Numbered from the stretch's first letter, positions 8,315 through 18,138 are shown. The stretch: DNA of 64,000 bases from Pseudomonadota bacterium (GCA_016705325.1 JADIYJ010000003.1:1-64000), one strand, 5' to 3'. Made by a program: numbers and translations. Notes: generated by a model not told the origin, from the sequence alone.

Positions 8315-10303
8315 ATGACCCGCGCTGGACATCCGGGTTTCCAGATCACCGCATACCTTCTGGGATCGCTGCTTGCAGCTGGCGTTGCAGACGCAGCCAC
8401 GGCAGCAAAGATCACCGTCGGCACGCTGGAACTGAACTACTGCAATGCGACCTACGGGGGCTATTGCGGGTCAATCAGGCGCAAGCTCGACCCGACTGGC
8501 GCCGTGAGCGGCAGCATCACCATCGGCTTCGAGTACTACCCGCGGCGCGATCAGTCGCTTCCCAGGCTCGGCGTGATCCTGCCGCAGGAAGGTGGCCCGG
8601 GCTATTCCTCGACCGGGACACGCGATGCATACATCAACATCTTCAATTCCCTGCGCAACCGTCGCGACATCCTGATCGTCGACAAGCGTGGCACCGGCAC
8701 CTCGGCTGCCATCGATTGCCCGGGAGTGCAGCAGGGCGATCCGGGCGAACCCGCGGCGATTGCGGCCTGCGGCCAGCAGCTCGGAGCGAAAGCCGCGCTG
8801 TACCGTACGGAACTTGCCGTGGCCGACATCGTCGGCGTGATGGATGCGCTGCAGATCTCCAAGGTCGACTTCTACGGCGACAGTTATGGAACCTACGTCG
8901 GCCAGACCTTCGCCGCCCGCTTTGGCGGCCGGCTGCGCAGTGTGATCCTCGACAGCGCCTACCCGGTACGCCCCCCGGACATCTGGTTCCCGACCGATTG
9001 GGCTCGCGGGCGCGACGGGCTGGATCGTGTATGCGAACGCTCGCCGTCGTGCCAGGCGCTGGGCGGCAAGTCGACGTGGCGAATGCAATCACTCTTGAAT
9101 TCCCTGCGGCAGCACCCGATCAACGGCACGGCGCCCGACTCCGACGGGATGCCGCTGGCGACGACGGTCGACGTGTCGCAGCTTTTCCTGCTGATGACCA
9201 ACCTCGGCAACTCACCGGTCAGCTACCGCGATCTCGATGCCGCAGCGCGCGCCTGGCTCGAATCGAACGACGCGCTGCCGCTGCTGCGCCTGTCGGCCGA
9301 ATACGACACGCCGTTCGTGACCGACGCGGTGGACTTCAGCTACGGGCAATACCAGGACCTTGTATGCCAGGAATATCCGCTGCACTACGACCTTGCGGCG
9401 ACGCCCGCGCAACGGCGCGTGCAGTACGACAATGCGATCGAGCATGCGCGGCAGAACCGGCCGGATCTCTTTGCGCCGTTCACGCTCGACGAGGCGCTGG
9501 ATTCGAACGCGAATTTCACGCCGCTGGCGACGTGCCTTGACTGGCCGGCGCCGCTGCCGGCGTATCCGCAAGGCGATTCGCTGCCGGCGAATCCGGTGTT
9601 CCCGGCGGTGCCGACACTCGTGCTGTCGGGCGATCTCGACTCGGTGACGTCGGTGGAGGACGCCGGCCAGGTGGCGGAGCTTTTCCCCAACTCAGTGCAG
9701 CTGGTGGTGCCGAATCTGACGCACGTCACGGCGTGGTACTACATCGATTCCGGCATCCTGCCGGACGGTGGCGACACCACGCATTGCGTGCAGAACGTGG
9801 TGCGGCGATTCGTGTCGCAGCTTTCGACTGGCGACACGAGCTGCATCCCGAAAGTGCGGCCGATCCGCACCGTGGCGCGCTTCGAGCGATCGGTTGCGGC
9901 GCTGAAACCCGCCGAGGCGACCAGTGGCAACGCTGCAAATGCGGGCAAGCTGCGGCTCGCCAGCGGTGCGCTCGAGACCGTCGGTGACGTCTTCTCGCGG
10001 TTCCTGATTACCTACGGCAGCGGCAGCGGCTTGCGCGGCGGCAAATACACGTACGGGCGCAACGGTTCGAAATACGTATTCCAGTTGAACCGCGTAAAGT
10101 GGACGGACGACCTCGAGGTCAGCGGCACGATGCAGTGGTACCTGTCGTCGGGCAACGTCACGGCGAGCGTGACGCTGCGGCAGGGCGGGAAGAACATGGG
10201 CAATCTAAGCATCGCGTGGAATGACCTCAAGACCAGCGCGATTGCGACGCTGACCGGGACGATCAGCGGCGATGCCGTACGGGCAAAGCGCATTGCGCCT
10301 TGA
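8315..10303 (+). CDS. Secreted alpha/beta-hydrolase, S33 tripeptidyl-aminopeptidase-like
   Basis: The 662-residue protein has a signal peptide (about 1-28, ending AGVADAATA). Its hydrolase fold shows the oxyanion-hole segment QEGGPGYSS, nucleophile elbow GDSYGTY (Ser190), an acid in SGDLDS (about Asp440) and a catalytic histidine in NLTHVTAW (about His470). This fits the TAP-like S33 peptidases that cleave short N-terminal peptides, acting in the periplasm or outside. About 130 residues after the hydrolase core (530-662) have no recognised family and are beta-rich. It stands alone downstream of msrA, with a 100-base gap. The call is strong at superfamily level; the actual substrate is unknown. 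Confidence 0.88.
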   Translation: MTRAGHPGFQITAYLLGSLLAAGVADAATAAKITVGTLELNYCNATYGGYCGSIRRKLDPTGAVSGSITIGFEYYPRRDQSLPRLGVILPQEGGPGYSSTGTRDAYINIFNSLRNRRDILIVDKRGTGTSAAIDCPGVQQGDPGEPAAIAACGQQLGAKAALYRTELAVADIVGVMDALQISKVDFYGDSYGTYVGQTFAARFGGRLRSVILDSAYPVRPPDIWFPTDWARGRDGLDRVCERSPSCQALGGKSTWRMQSLLNSLRQHPINGTAPDSDGMPLATTVDVSQLFLLMTNLGNSPVSYRDLDAAARAWLESNDALPLLRLSAEYDTPFVTDAVDFSYGQYQDLVCQEYPLHYDLAATPAQRRVQYDNAIEHARQNRPDLFAPFTLDEALDSNANFTPLATCLDWPAPLPAYPQGDSLPANPVFPAVPTLVLSGDLDSVTSVEDAGQVAELFPNSVQLVVPNLTHVTAWYYIDSGILPDGGDTTHCVQNVVRRFVSQLSTGDTSCIPKVRPIRTVARFERSVAALKPAEATSGNAANAGKLRLASGALETVGDVFSRFLITYGSGSGLRGGKYTYGRNGSKYVFQLNRVKWTDDLEVSGTMQWYLSSGNVTASVTLRQGGKNMGNLSIAWNDLKTSAIATLTGTISGDAVRAKRIAP

Positions 10304-10433
10304 GGCGGCTCCGGCACGAGGCCGATCGTCGACGTGGTCGGGTTGTCCATGCCGAAGTCGAGCTTGTGCGTGACGCGTCGCCCCGGCTCGAAGCCCAGCT
10401 GGCCTCGGAACTGGGTTACTGCCCGTTCAGAGC

Positions 10434-11267
10434 TCAGCCGTCAGGCGGCGGCGCACCCGGACTCGGATCTTCCACCGGATAGGTCTTGGCAGGTTCGGGC
10501 TCGGCCGTGACGGCCGGCGTCGGGCTGACGGCAGGTTCGGCCGGCACGGTCCTGGAGGCCGGAGCATTCGTCGCGCGCGTCAGCGCTGCCGTGAATTCCT
10601 GCGCAGCCGGCGGAACGTTCGTGACCCTGCCTTCCAGGATCTGCGATGCGAGCACGCCCGAAATCCCATACGCCGATTCGTTGGCGCCCCGGTCGATCGC
10701 AATGACGGTGCCGTCGAGCGCGACGCCGACAAAGAGGCCCGAGTTGCGTGAGTAGGACAGCACCTGCGCGCTGAACGTGGCGTCCGTCGCCGCAGCCGAC
10801 GAACGGCCGAGCGGTCCGGCGGCGACGCTGGCATCGGCGCCGAGCGTCACTTTGCCGCCTGCGATGCCTTCGACGCTCTCCCGGGACATCAGCACCAGGA
10901 CGACGTCCGTCGACTGCACGCCGAACTGAAAGCCGAAGTTGACGCCACCGAGGGTCACGAACGTCGGGAGGCTCCACGCGCCATCGGGGTTGCGGACGGC
11001 CATGACACCCTTGCCGCCGCGTCCACCGATGGTGAGGGCAGCCTTGACCACGTTCGGTACGACCACGACGCCATAGGCGCGTTCGAGCAGCCAGCCGGGG
11101 ATGCTCTGTTCGGTAAGGTCGACGAAGGATTCGAAGACCCGCTGCGAATTCTGCAGCCTCTGATCCGTCCTGGAGTCCGCCTGCGCCTGCGTGGGGAGGA
11201 CCAGGGCGACTGCCAGCAACAGCGACAGGCAGGTGGCGACAATTCTCTTCATGGCGGTTTGGGTCAT
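10434..11267 (-). CDS. SYLF/Ysc84-domain lipid-binding protein, secreted
   Basis: A signal peptide (MKRIVATCLSLLLAVALVLP, cleavage near AQA) precedes a SYLF domain of about 180 residues. Hallmark segments are IPGWLLERAYGVVVVPNV, GGRGGKGVMAVRN, WSLPTFVTLGGVNFGFQFG, VVLVLMSRE, VTLGADASVAAGPLGRSSAA and SGLFVGVALDGTVIAID. Eukaryotic relatives bind phosphoinositides; bacterial ones are exported proteins of unknown role. The C-terminus is a Pro/Ala-rich, probably disordered tail. Two in-frame ATG codons five residues apart (11267 and 11252) are possible and neither has a clear Shine-Dalgarno, so the start is uncertain. Confidence 0.88.
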   Translation of the reverse strand: MTQTAMKRIVATCLSLLLAVALVLPTQAQADSRTDQRLQNSQRVFESFVDLTEQSIPGWLLERAYGVVVVPNVVKAALTIGGRGGKGVMAVRNPDGAWSLPTFVTLGGVNFGFQFGVQSTDVVLVLMSRESVEGIAGGKVTLGADASVAAGPLGRSSAAATDATFSAQVLSYSRNSGLFVGVALDGTVIAIDRGANESAYGISGVLASQILEGRVTNVPPAAQEFTAALTRATNAPASRTVPAEPAVSPTPAVTAEPEPAKTYPVEDPSPGAPPPDG

Positions 11268-11476
11268 GTGCAGGGTGATGATTCCCGCGACTTTAACAGA
11301 ATGCGCCCGTGGAACGCCTGTGCTGGTGGGCGTGGCCGGTCGTGGCGGTTGCTGCACGATTTCCTTCCGCCCGTGACGCCCTGAATTGCGCCAAGCAGAG
11401 CATGCGGGTTCTGGTTCTCACAGGCCGGCTCAGCCGCCAACGCGCTTGGTCCGCAGCAGCGTTGCGCCATCGCCAA

Positions 11477-12172
11477 TCACCGCGGAACCAGAGGCGGCCC
11501 CGTGAATTCCGCCTCGATGACGACGTGCACCTCGTCACTCACACCCATCGTCGTTCCCGGCGCGGGAATTCCATACGCAATTCCGAATTCCGACCGCTTG
11601 AGCGTGGCCTGTGCCGAGAACCCGATGCGCGCATTGGGGTCCATGGGGTGGCCCGCGTAGCCGCCATTGAACGTGGCCTCGAGCACTATCGGTCGTGTCA
11701 CGCCATGCAGCGTCAGCTCGCCATGGATGCGCACCGTGTTCGCGCCCGTCACGTCAATGTGCCTGGATTCAAATGTCATTTCCGGAAACTGCGCGACGGC
11801 CAGCCACGCTGCGCCCTGCAAGACCGCGTTGAAGTCCAGCCTGGCGGGATCCGGAAAGTCCGTCTCCAGCGATTCTGCATCCACGGTCGCGACGACCTTC
11901 GACGCAGCCAGGTTCGCCGGATCAAACTGCAGTTTCGCGTCGAAGCGCTTGAAGCGCGCCGTGTAGTTCGAAAAGCCAAGGTGGTTCACGCGAAAAATCA
12001 AGCTCGCATGCGCCAGGTCGAGCGCATAGTCGCCCGCGGGAACGTTCGTGGTGGCTGCTGGCAGGACTGGTTCGGGGCTGCCGTGGCGCGGATCCGCCGC
12101 CGTAGCCTGGCGTCCAGGCCACGCCACCAGGGCGAGCAATGAGGCGCCCGTGATCAGGAACTTCTTCAGCAT
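11477..12172 (-). CDS. YceI-family periplasmic lipid-binding protein
   Basis: The 231-residue protein has a signal peptide (MLKKFLITGASLLALVAWPG, cleavage near ATA) followed by one YceI domain. Its motifs are GDYALDLAHASLIFRVNHLGFSNYTARF, SLETDFPDPARLDF, FPEMTFESRHI, GELTLHGVTRPIVLEATF and GFSAQATLKRSEFGI. YceI proteins form a lipocalin-like barrel that binds polyisoprenoid or fatty amide ligands in the periplasm. ATG 12172 was chosen because AGGAG lies eight bases upstream and the signal peptide starts there. The start of this gene lies 20 bases after the stop of the CoA-transferase gene, so they are probably co-transcribed. Confidence 0.93.
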   Translation of the reverse strand: MLKKFLITGASLLALVAWPGRQATAADPRHGSPEPVLPAATTNVPAGDYALDLAHASLIFRVNHLGFSNYTARFKRFDAKLQFDPANLAASKVVATVDAESLETDFPDPARLDFNAVLQGAAWLAVAQFPEMTFESRHIDVTGANTVRIHGELTLHGVTRPIVLEATFNGGYAGHPMDPNARIGFSAQATLKRSEFGIAYGIPAPGTTMGVSDEVHVVIEAEFTGPPLVPR

Positions 12173-12191
12173 GCGATGCTCCTTGCAGCAA

Positions 12192-13421
12192 TCACGCGGC
12201 GCCGTTGGCACGCAGGGTTGCGATCGCCGCTGCGTCGTAACCGAGTTCGCGCAGCACGGCCCCGGTGTGCTCACCGAGTTGCGGCGCACGCCGGCTTGGC
12301 AGCCGCTCGCCGTCCAGCTTGATCGGGTTGGCGAGCACGCGGTAACCCGCCTGCGCCGGGTGCGGCAGGTCCTGCACCATTCCGATGGTCCGGAGGTACG
12401 GATTCTCGAGCGCCTGCGGCAGGTCGTAGACCGGAGCGGCTGGCAGCACGCCTTGCAGTCTTCCAAGCCACTCGGCCGTCGTCGCGGCCGAGAACGCATC
12501 GTCGAGCACGTCCGTCAACGCCTCCCGGTGCGCGCGCCTGGCTTCGACCGTCGCGTAATCCGCGTGTGTGAGGAGGTCCGGTCGCTGCAGTGTGCGGACG
12601 AGTTCGACCCAGAATTTCTGCGTCATGCACATGATGAAGATCCAGCCGTCGCTCGTGCGCTGCAGTTGCACCGGCACGGTCGAGGGATGCGCGCTGCGCG
12701 GCAGGCGCTCGGTGCGGTAGCCGGCGTTCAGGTACCACGCCCCCGGATAGGTGAGCTGGTGCAGAGCGACGTCGAACAGCGAGACGTCGATGTCGTGACC
12801 GCGGCCGCCTTTCAGCACGCCGAACAACGACGACAGGATTGCCATCGCCGTCGTGATGCCGGTCATGTAGTCGACGATGGAGAGCCCCATGCGCGCGGGC
12901 GGCGAACCCGGCTCGCCGCTCAGGTGCAGGTAACCCGCTTCGGCCTGCATCAGGTAGTCGTACCCGGGCCAGCCCTTGCGCTCGTTGTCACGCCCGTAGG
13001 CCGAGAGGTGCGCGCAGAGCACGCGTGGATGGATCGGCCCGAGTGTCGCGTAGTCGAGGCCGAGTTTTTCGGGTTGGTCGCCGCGCAGGTTGTTCAGCAC
13101 GACGTCCGCCGTGCGCACGAGTTTATGGAATGCCTCGCGCCCTGCTGCGTGCTTCAGGTTCAGCGTCACGCTCTTCTTGTTGAGGTTGAACGCCTGAAAG
13201 AACTGGCTGTCGTGCTCGCCGAGGAAGAACGGACCCATCGAGCGCGTCGCGTCGCCACCCTGTTCGCGGTTCTCGATCTTGATGACCTCGGCGCCGAGGT
13301 CGGCGAGATACATCGAGCCGAACGGCCCCGCACCGAAGTTCTCGAACGTCAGGACACGAAGTCCGGTGAGGGGCAGTGCTGGCGGCATCGGCGGGGCGTC
13401 AGAGATCGAGCGCGAAGTCAC
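12192..13421 (-). CDS. Class III (CaiB/BaiF-type) CoA transferase
   Basis: The 409-residue protein matches family III acyl-CoA transferases, which move CoA between carboxylates through an aspartyl-CoA intermediate. The N-terminus LPLTGLRVLTFENFGAGPF and DLGAEVIKIE are diagnostic. LNLNLKH-type nucleotide-binding text follows (LNKKSVTLNLKHAAG). The catalytic aspartate should be Asp184 in GLSIVDYMTG. GHDIDVSLFDVALHQL and the C-terminal LGEHTGAVLRELGY are also standard. Substrate cannot be read from sequence; candidates include carnitine, bile-acid and aromatic CoA esters. The yceI gene follows by 20 bases, so the pair looks operonic. The divergent ppc gene starts about 350 bases upstream. Confidence 0.93.
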   Translation of the reverse strand: MTSRSISDAPPMPPALPLTGLRVLTFENFGAGPFGSMYLADLGAEVIKIENREQGGDATRSMGPFFLGEHDSQFFQAFNLNKKSVTLNLKHAAGREAFHKLVRTADVVLNNLRGDQPEKLGLDYATLGPIHPRVLCAHLSAYGRDNERKGWPGYDYLMQAEAGYLHLSGEPGSPPARMGLSIVDYMTGITTAMAILSSLFGVLKGGRGHDIDVSLFDVALHQLTYPGAWYLNAGYRTERLPRSAHPSTVPVQLQRTSDGWIFIMCMTQKFWVELVRTLQRPDLLTHADYATVEARRAHREALTDVLDDAFSAATTAEWLGRLQGVLPAAPVYDLPQALENPYLRTIGMVQDLPHPAQAGYRVLANPIKLDGERLPSRRAPQLGEHTGAVLRELGYDAAAIATLRANGAA

Positions 13422-13769
13422 GGTCGCAGGCGAGATGGCCCGTCGCGCCGAGCGCTCCGCCTGGTCTAGTTGCGAATGCCGTTGGGGTGTGCAAGCCGCG
13501 CCGAGTCTAGCACCGTGGACCCTCGCCTCGCCGTCGATGCGCCGTGCGCGGAGGCGTGGTCGAACAGGTCACCCGGTCCGGCGAAGTTGCAATATGAGTA
13601 AGACAATAGGACAAGCGACTTGGCGCAGCACCGTAACGGCCAATGTTGCCCCGTAGCAACAGTGCGCCGGGTGCAGGCTCTGCTAGCATGTGCGTGGCCG
13701 TTCCTCCCCGATTCATCAACACGGCCCGCCGCGCCCGAACCCTACCCAAGTTTTCCGCCCCTCGCGGCC
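13422..13769. other. Divergent intergenic region between CoA transferase and ppc
   Basis: About 350 bases contain no convincing gene. This region must hold the promoters of both divergent genes. An AT-richer patch around 13590-13612 (containing AATATGAGTAAGACAATAGG) is the most likely core-promoter site, but I cannot assign -35 and -10 boxes with confidence. Confidence 0.4.
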
Positions 13770-16520
13770 ATGGCACGCAAAGACATTTCGTTCACGGCAA
13801 AGGATGCGGCGCTCCGCGAGGACGTCCACACGCTCGGCGCCCTCGTCGGCGAAGTGTTGCGGGACCAGGGTGGCGATGCCTTCTTCGAGGAGGTGGAGGG
13901 TGACCGGCAGGTGGCGATCCGCCGCCGCGACGGCGACCCGGAAGCTGCCGTGCAGCTGGTCGTGCGAGCCGACAGCCGGTCACCGGCGCAGGCCACCGAG
14001 CTGATCCGGGCGTTCGGCACGTGGTTCCAGATGGTCAACATGGCCGAGAAGGTGCACCGTGTGCGCCGCCGGCGGCAGTACCTCAACGACAGCAGTACCC
14101 ACCAGCCCGGCGGCCTCGCCGAATGCTTCCAGAAGCTGCGCGCGATCGGTTACAGCCTGTCGCAGGTGGTCGAACTGCTCGGGCGCCTGAGCATCAAGCC
14201 GGTTCTTACGGCCCACCCGACGGAGTCGACGCGCCGCACCCTGCTGCGCCAGCAGCAACGCATCGCGCGCCTGCTCATGACGCGGCTCGATCCGTCGCTG
14301 ACACCGGTCGAGCGCCGCACGACGCTCGAGCGGGTGCGTGGCGAACTCACGACCGGCTGGCAGACCGCCGACAATTCGCGCGAGAAGCTCACGATCGCGG
14401 ACGAGCGCGAGCACGTGCTCTTCTTCCTGGTCGAGATCGTCTACGACGTCATTCCGGTCTTCTACGAGGAGATCGAGGAATCGCTGGTGCTCATCTTCGG
14501 TGACGAGGCGCGGCAGGCGAAGGTCCCGGAGTTGCTGCATTTCGGCTCGTGGGTCGGCGGCGACATGGACGGGTTGCCGGACGTGCACGCCAAGACCATC
14601 CGCGAGAGCTGTGCCCGTCATCACGCACTGATCGTGAATCGCTACTTCCTCGAGGCGCAGCGTCTCGCCGAGAAGCTGAGCCAGAGCGAGCGGCGCACGC
14701 CCGACATCCCGCAGACCGTGCGCGACCGGATTGAACACTACAAGTCGGTGGTGCCGGCCGCGCGCGCGAGCGCACCGTCGGGCCACGACGAGATGCCGTA
14801 CCGCGTGCTGCTCGGCCAGATCGCGGAAAGGCTGCGTGCCACCTACGATCACCGCTCGGGCCAGTACGAGCGCGTCGAGCAGCTGATCGACGACCTGCAG
14901 ATCATCGCGCACAGCCTCGAGGCCAATCGTGGCCGCCATGCCGGGCTGTTCCTCATCCGCCGGTTCCTGCGCCGGGTGCGGACGTTCGGGTTGCATCTTG
15001 CGACACTCGACGTGCGCCAGAACGCCGAAGTGCACCGGCAGATCGTCGGTCGCGCCCTCGCGGAACCGGGCTGGGACACGCGCCCGGCCGCTGAGCGCAT
15101 CGACCGGCTGCGGGACGCGCTGGCCCGCGACGAATCGCCGCCCGAAGTGCTCGAGGCCGCCGGCAAGCGCGCGCTCTGGGTGTTCGAGGCGATGGACTAT
15201 TGCCGGCACCGGTACGGCCAGGCCGCGGTCGGCTCGTACGTCGTCAGCATGGCGCGCGACATCGATGACGTGCTCTCCGTGCTGCTGCTCGCCCGTTGGG
15301 CGGGCCTCGTCGATGGCAGCAACGGCCAGGTCTCCCTCGACGTCGCGCCCCTGTTCGAATCGGTGGCCGCGCTGGACGCCGCCGGACCGACGCTCACGCG
15401 ACTGCTCGCCGATCCGATCTATCGCGGCCACCTGGCCGCGCGTGGCAACCGGCAGGTTGTGATGATCGGCTACGCCGACAGCAACAAGGAATCGGGAATC
15501 GCCTCGTCGCGTTGGCTGCTGCGCCGGGCGCAGGAGGCCATGCTCGCCGCCTGCGCGGAGGCCGGCGTGCGCCTGCTGGTGTTCCATGGCCGCGGCGGCG
15601 GAATCAGCCGCGGCGGCAGCCGGACCGAGGCCGTCGTGAGCAGCCTGCCCAAGGCCGTCGCGGGCGGACAACTGCGCGTTACGGAACAGGGCGAAACGAT
15701 CAACGACCGCTACGGCCTGCCGCCGATCACGTTGCGCACGTTCGAGCAGGGGCTCAACACTCTCGCCCTGGCCGTCGCGGGCGACCGGCGCGAGACGGTC
15801 AAGCCGGGGTGGCAGGGGGCGGTGCAGCTGCTCTCCGACGCGAGCCGGGCGCGATACCGTGGTTTCGTGCACAACGACCCGGGCTTCTTCGAGTTTTTCC
15901 AGGCGGTCACGCCCGTCGATGTCATCGAGCGCATGCAGATCGGCTCGCGACCCCTGGTGCGGGGCAGCGGCAGCGGCGTGGACACCATCCGTGCGGTGCC
16001 ATGGATGTTCGCGTGGTCCCAGAGCCGGCACATGCTGCCCGGCTGGTTCGGCGCCGGCACGGGCCTGGCGGCGGTCATCGACGCCCATGGGGAAGCGCTG
16101 GTCGGCGAAATGTACCGGGACTGGCCGTTCTTCGAGGGGCTGGTCGACGACGTCGAGATGCGGCTCGCCCGTGCCGACATGGACATCGCCTGGCATTACG
16201 AGCGCCTGTACCCGGGCGACGTCGAGCGGTATTCCACGGCGATCCGGCAGGAGTACGAACTGACGCGCCGCCTCGTCCTGCAGCTCAAGGGCTGCGCCCG
16301 GCTGCTCGACGCCGAGCCCACGCTGCAGCGATCGATCTGGCTGCGCAATCCGTACGTCGATCCGATCCACCTGATGCAGGTGCAGTTGTTGCGTCGCTGG
16401 CGCGAAGCGGGCTCGCCGAGCGACAAGGGCCGTGCCGCCGACGACCCCAACCGGCGGCTGTTCCCGGCGCTGGTCGCGTCCGTGAACGGCATCGCTCACG
16501 GCCTGCAGGGCACGGGCTGA
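13770..16520 (+). CDS. ppc: Phosphoenolpyruvate carboxylase
   Basis: The 916-residue enzyme carboxylates PEP with bicarbonate to oxaloacetate, refilling the TCA cycle. The first signature is KPVLTAHPTEST with catalytic His149. The second catalytic loop is FHGRGGGISRGGSRTE (from residue 605), a variant of the more usual FHGRGGTVGRGGGP. MIGYADSNKESG supplies the strictly conserved Ser-Asn-Lys-Glu segment. LRTFEQ-type and PWMFAWSQSRHMLPGWFG motifs follow, and the C-terminus is NGIAHGLQGTG, with only small changes from the canonical NGIAAGMRNTG. ATG 13770 was chosen over a longer in-frame start because the protein family begins here. Length matches the family. Confidence 0.97.
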   Translation: MARKDISFTAKDAALREDVHTLGALVGEVLRDQGGDAFFEEVEGDRQVAIRRRDGDPEAAVQLVVRADSRSPAQATELIRAFGTWFQMVNMAEKVHRVRRRRQYLNDSSTHQPGGLAECFQKLRAIGYSLSQVVELLGRLSIKPVLTAHPTESTRRTLLRQQQRIARLLMTRLDPSLTPVERRTTLERVRGELTTGWQTADNSREKLTIADEREHVLFFLVEIVYDVIPVFYEEIEESLVLIFGDEARQAKVPELLHFGSWVGGDMDGLPDVHAKTIRESCARHHALIVNRYFLEAQRLAEKLSQSERRTPDIPQTVRDRIEHYKSVVPAARASAPSGHDEMPYRVLLGQIAERLRATYDHRSGQYERVEQLIDDLQIIAHSLEANRGRHAGLFLIRRFLRRVRTFGLHLATLDVRQNAEVHRQIVGRALAEPGWDTRPAAERIDRLRDALARDESPPEVLEAAGKRALWVFEAMDYCRHRYGQAAVGSYVVSMARDIDDVLSVLLLARWAGLVDGSNGQVSLDVAPLFESVAALDAAGPTLTRLLADPIYRGHLAARGNRQVVMIGYADSNKESGIASSRWLLRRAQEAMLAACAEAGVRLLVFHGRGGGISRGGSRTEAVVSSLPKAVAGGQLRVTEQGETINDRYGLPPITLRTFEQGLNTLALAVAGDRRETVKPGWQGAVQLLSDASRARYRGFVHNDPGFFEFFQAVTPVDVIERMQIGSRPLVRGSGSGVDTIRAVPWMFAWSQSRHMLPGWFGAGTGLAAVIDAHGEALVGEMYRDWPFFEGLVDDVEMRLARADMDIAWHYERLYPGDVERYSTAIRQEYELTRRLVLQLKGCARLLDAEPTLQRSIWLRNPYVDPIHLMQVQLLRRWREAGSPSDKGRAADDPNRRLFPALVASVNGIAHGLQGTG

Positions 16521-16645
16521 CGCCGACTGCAGTTTTCCCTTGTTGACTGCGCAAGGCGTGAGGAATAGCGTCCTTACGTCAGGCGCGACGGTGTCCATCA
16601 CCGACGCAACTCACGCCAACCAAGGGCAAAGGGAGATCGATTCAC

Positions 16646-17164
16646 ATGGCAGCTAAGAAGAAGGCGCGTCGTGCGGCGCCGCGCAAGGTCAGCAGGGCGA
16701 AGGCCACCAAGGCTCGGCGCAAAGTCGCAACGCGGGCGAAGGTCGCGAAGGTCAAGCGCAAAGTCGTCAGGAAGCCAAAGGTCGCCCGCAAGGCCGCCAA
16801 GAGCCGCAGCACCGCCGCCAGTCGCCGCGTCGCTGCCGTCAAGGCGGCCGCGAGGAAGGCCCCGGCCCGCACGCGTGCAGCCGTCAAGAAAGCCGTCAGC
16901 AAGTTGCCGCCGTCCGCAAAGCGCGCCCTGCGCAAAGCCGACCGCAACCTGAAGTCGGCCGAGAAGAGCATCGCCAAGGTCGTGAAGTCGGCGAAGAAGA
17001 AGGCTTCGAAGACTGCCGCGCAGGCCGGCTCGATGGTCAATGCCGCCCAGGCGTCGGCCGAGAAGCAGGCGACGTCGATGCTGGATTCGGCCAAGGAAAT
17101 GGCGGCCAAGGTCAGCGAGACGGTGCAGAGCGCGGTCGGCAACCTGGTGCCAGGCGAAAAGTAG
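16646..17164 (+). CDS. Histone H1/AlgP-like Lys-Ala-rich DNA-binding protein
   Basis: The 172-residue protein is extremely rich in Lys, Arg and Ala over residues 1-115. It has repeated KVAR/KAA-type units and a KLPPSAKRALRKADRNLKSAEKSIAKVVKSAKKKA helix, followed by an amphipathic, less basic C-terminus (AGSMVNAAQASAEKQA, ending LVPGEK). Such proteins resemble AlgP, BphA-type and histone H1-like proteins that bind DNA non-specifically and condense the nucleoid. No globular domain is visible. An AAGGGAGAT ribosome site lies before the ATG. Low-complexity composition means homology searches must be masked. Confidence 0.8.
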   Translation: MAAKKKARRAAPRKVSRAKATKARRKVATRAKVAKVKRKVVRKPKVARKAAKSRSTAASRRVAAVKAAARKAPARTRAAVKKAVSKLPPSAKRALRKADRNLKSAEKSIAKVVKSAKKKASKTAAQAGSMVNAAQASAEKQATSMLDSAKEMAAKVSETVQSAVGNLVPGEK

Positions 17165-17187
17165 CCCGATTCCCTGAATCCGGCGCT

Positions 17188-17208
17188 CCCTCCCGCACCC
17201 CGGGAGGG
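17188..17208. terminator. GC-rich hairpin between convergent genes
   Basis: An 8-base perfect stem CCCTCCCG/CGGGAGGG with a five-base loop lies between the end of the H1-like gene and the end of the Nudix gene. No T-tract follows on either strand, so if it terminates transcription it does so weakly or in a bidirectional, Rho-assisted way. The position between convergent stops supports the call. Confidence 0.5.
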
Positions 17209-17232
17209 GGCTCGCCAGCTCGCGTCGAGCGC

Positions 17233-18138
17233 TCAGCTCAGGCGCGGAAACCGCATCCGCGACGGCATTGCCGTGACGTAGTCCGGATAGCACGCGAGCG
17301 TACGACACCCTTCACCCGGCATCTGCCGGTACTGCTCGTCCCAGGGCAGCACGATTTCGACGTCGGCCGCACCCGACTCAACCAGCTTCGGCAGGATCGG
17401 GGGCACGATCCGCGTGCGCTCGGCTTCGAGCATCGCGGCCAGGCCGCCATGACGGCGATGGCTGCTCCACAGGTCCAGGAGCGTGGCGCGGGTCGGCGGC
17501 GCCATCTTCATCTCGCCGCTCGCCAGGTGCCTGCGAATGTCGGCTTCGGCGAGCCAGGCGTGGTGGGTGAGTTCACCGCGGTCGACGCTCGCTTCCTGGT
17601 CGGCTGGCACCGTGAGTGCGAAAAAGCGCGTATCGAAGCGCCGGCTCTCGAACGCCGGTGTGATCCAGTGCGACCAGTACACGAGGCGCTCGATGTCGAG
17701 TACCAGGTCTTCGTCGACGAGCATGCGCGCGAACCCGGTGGCATCCGCTGAGTCTGCCGCGCGGCGTTCCGCAACGCGGGCCCGCCTTTCATCGCCCCAG
17801 GGTCCGCCGCCGCGCGGCCTTGCCAGCAGCACGCCCGATTCCTCGAACGTCTCGCGGCAGGCCGCGATCAGCAATCCGCGCGCCACGTCGAGGTCTATCG
17901 ATGCGGTACTCGCGTCGGCGCTCAGCATGCGCGAGCCGGTGTCGGCGATTGCGGCCTGGTCCGAGCGCGCAGCCAGCTCCGGCGACAGGTCCGACGCTTC
18001 CATGCGGCCGCCGGGAAACACCCACAGCCCGCCCATGAACGACAGACCGGGGGCACGCTTGGTCAGGAGTACCTGCAGGCCGGCGTCTTCTTGCCGCAGC
18101 AGCAGGACCGTTGCGGCATGAGGAATCGTCGCGGTCAC
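17233..18138 (-). CDS. Nudix hydrolase, NUDT19-like long form
   Basis: The 301-residue protein opens with HAATVLLLRQEDAGLQVLLTKRAPGLSFMGGLWVFPGGRME, the first strands and the glycine of a Nudix box. The catalytic helix ARGLLIAACRETFEESGVLLARP contains the RExxEE core (CRETFEESG). An insertion of about 40 residues separates the two halves, a known feature of the NUDT19/RNAse-like long Nudix family acting on CoA esters. The central SHWITPAFESRRFDTRFFAL segment is also typical of that branch. CoA-diphosphatase activity is an inference. It precedes the oxidoreductase gene in no clear operon: the oxidoreductase stop is 11 bases upstream of this ATG on the same strand, so co-transcription is likely. 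Confidence 0.86.
   Translation of the reverse strand: MTATIPHAATVLLLRQEDAGLQVLLTKRAPGLSFMGGLWVFPGGRMEASDLSPELAARSDQAAIADTGSRMLSADASTASIDLDVARGLLIAACRETFEESGVLLARPRGGGPWGDERRARVAERRAADSADATGFARMLVDEDLVLDIERLVYWSHWITPAFESRRFDTRFFALTVPADQEASVDRGELTHHAWLAEADIRRHLASGEMKMAPPTRATLLDLWSSHRRHGGLAAMLEAERTRIVPPILPKLVESGAADVEIVLPWDEQYRQMPGEGCRTLACYPDYVTAMPSRMRFPRLS

Noticed and set aside
13980..16601. Long minus-strand open frame opposite ppc
   Set aside because: PEP carboxylase motifs on the plus strand are complete; the mirror frame has shadow composition and no ribosome site.
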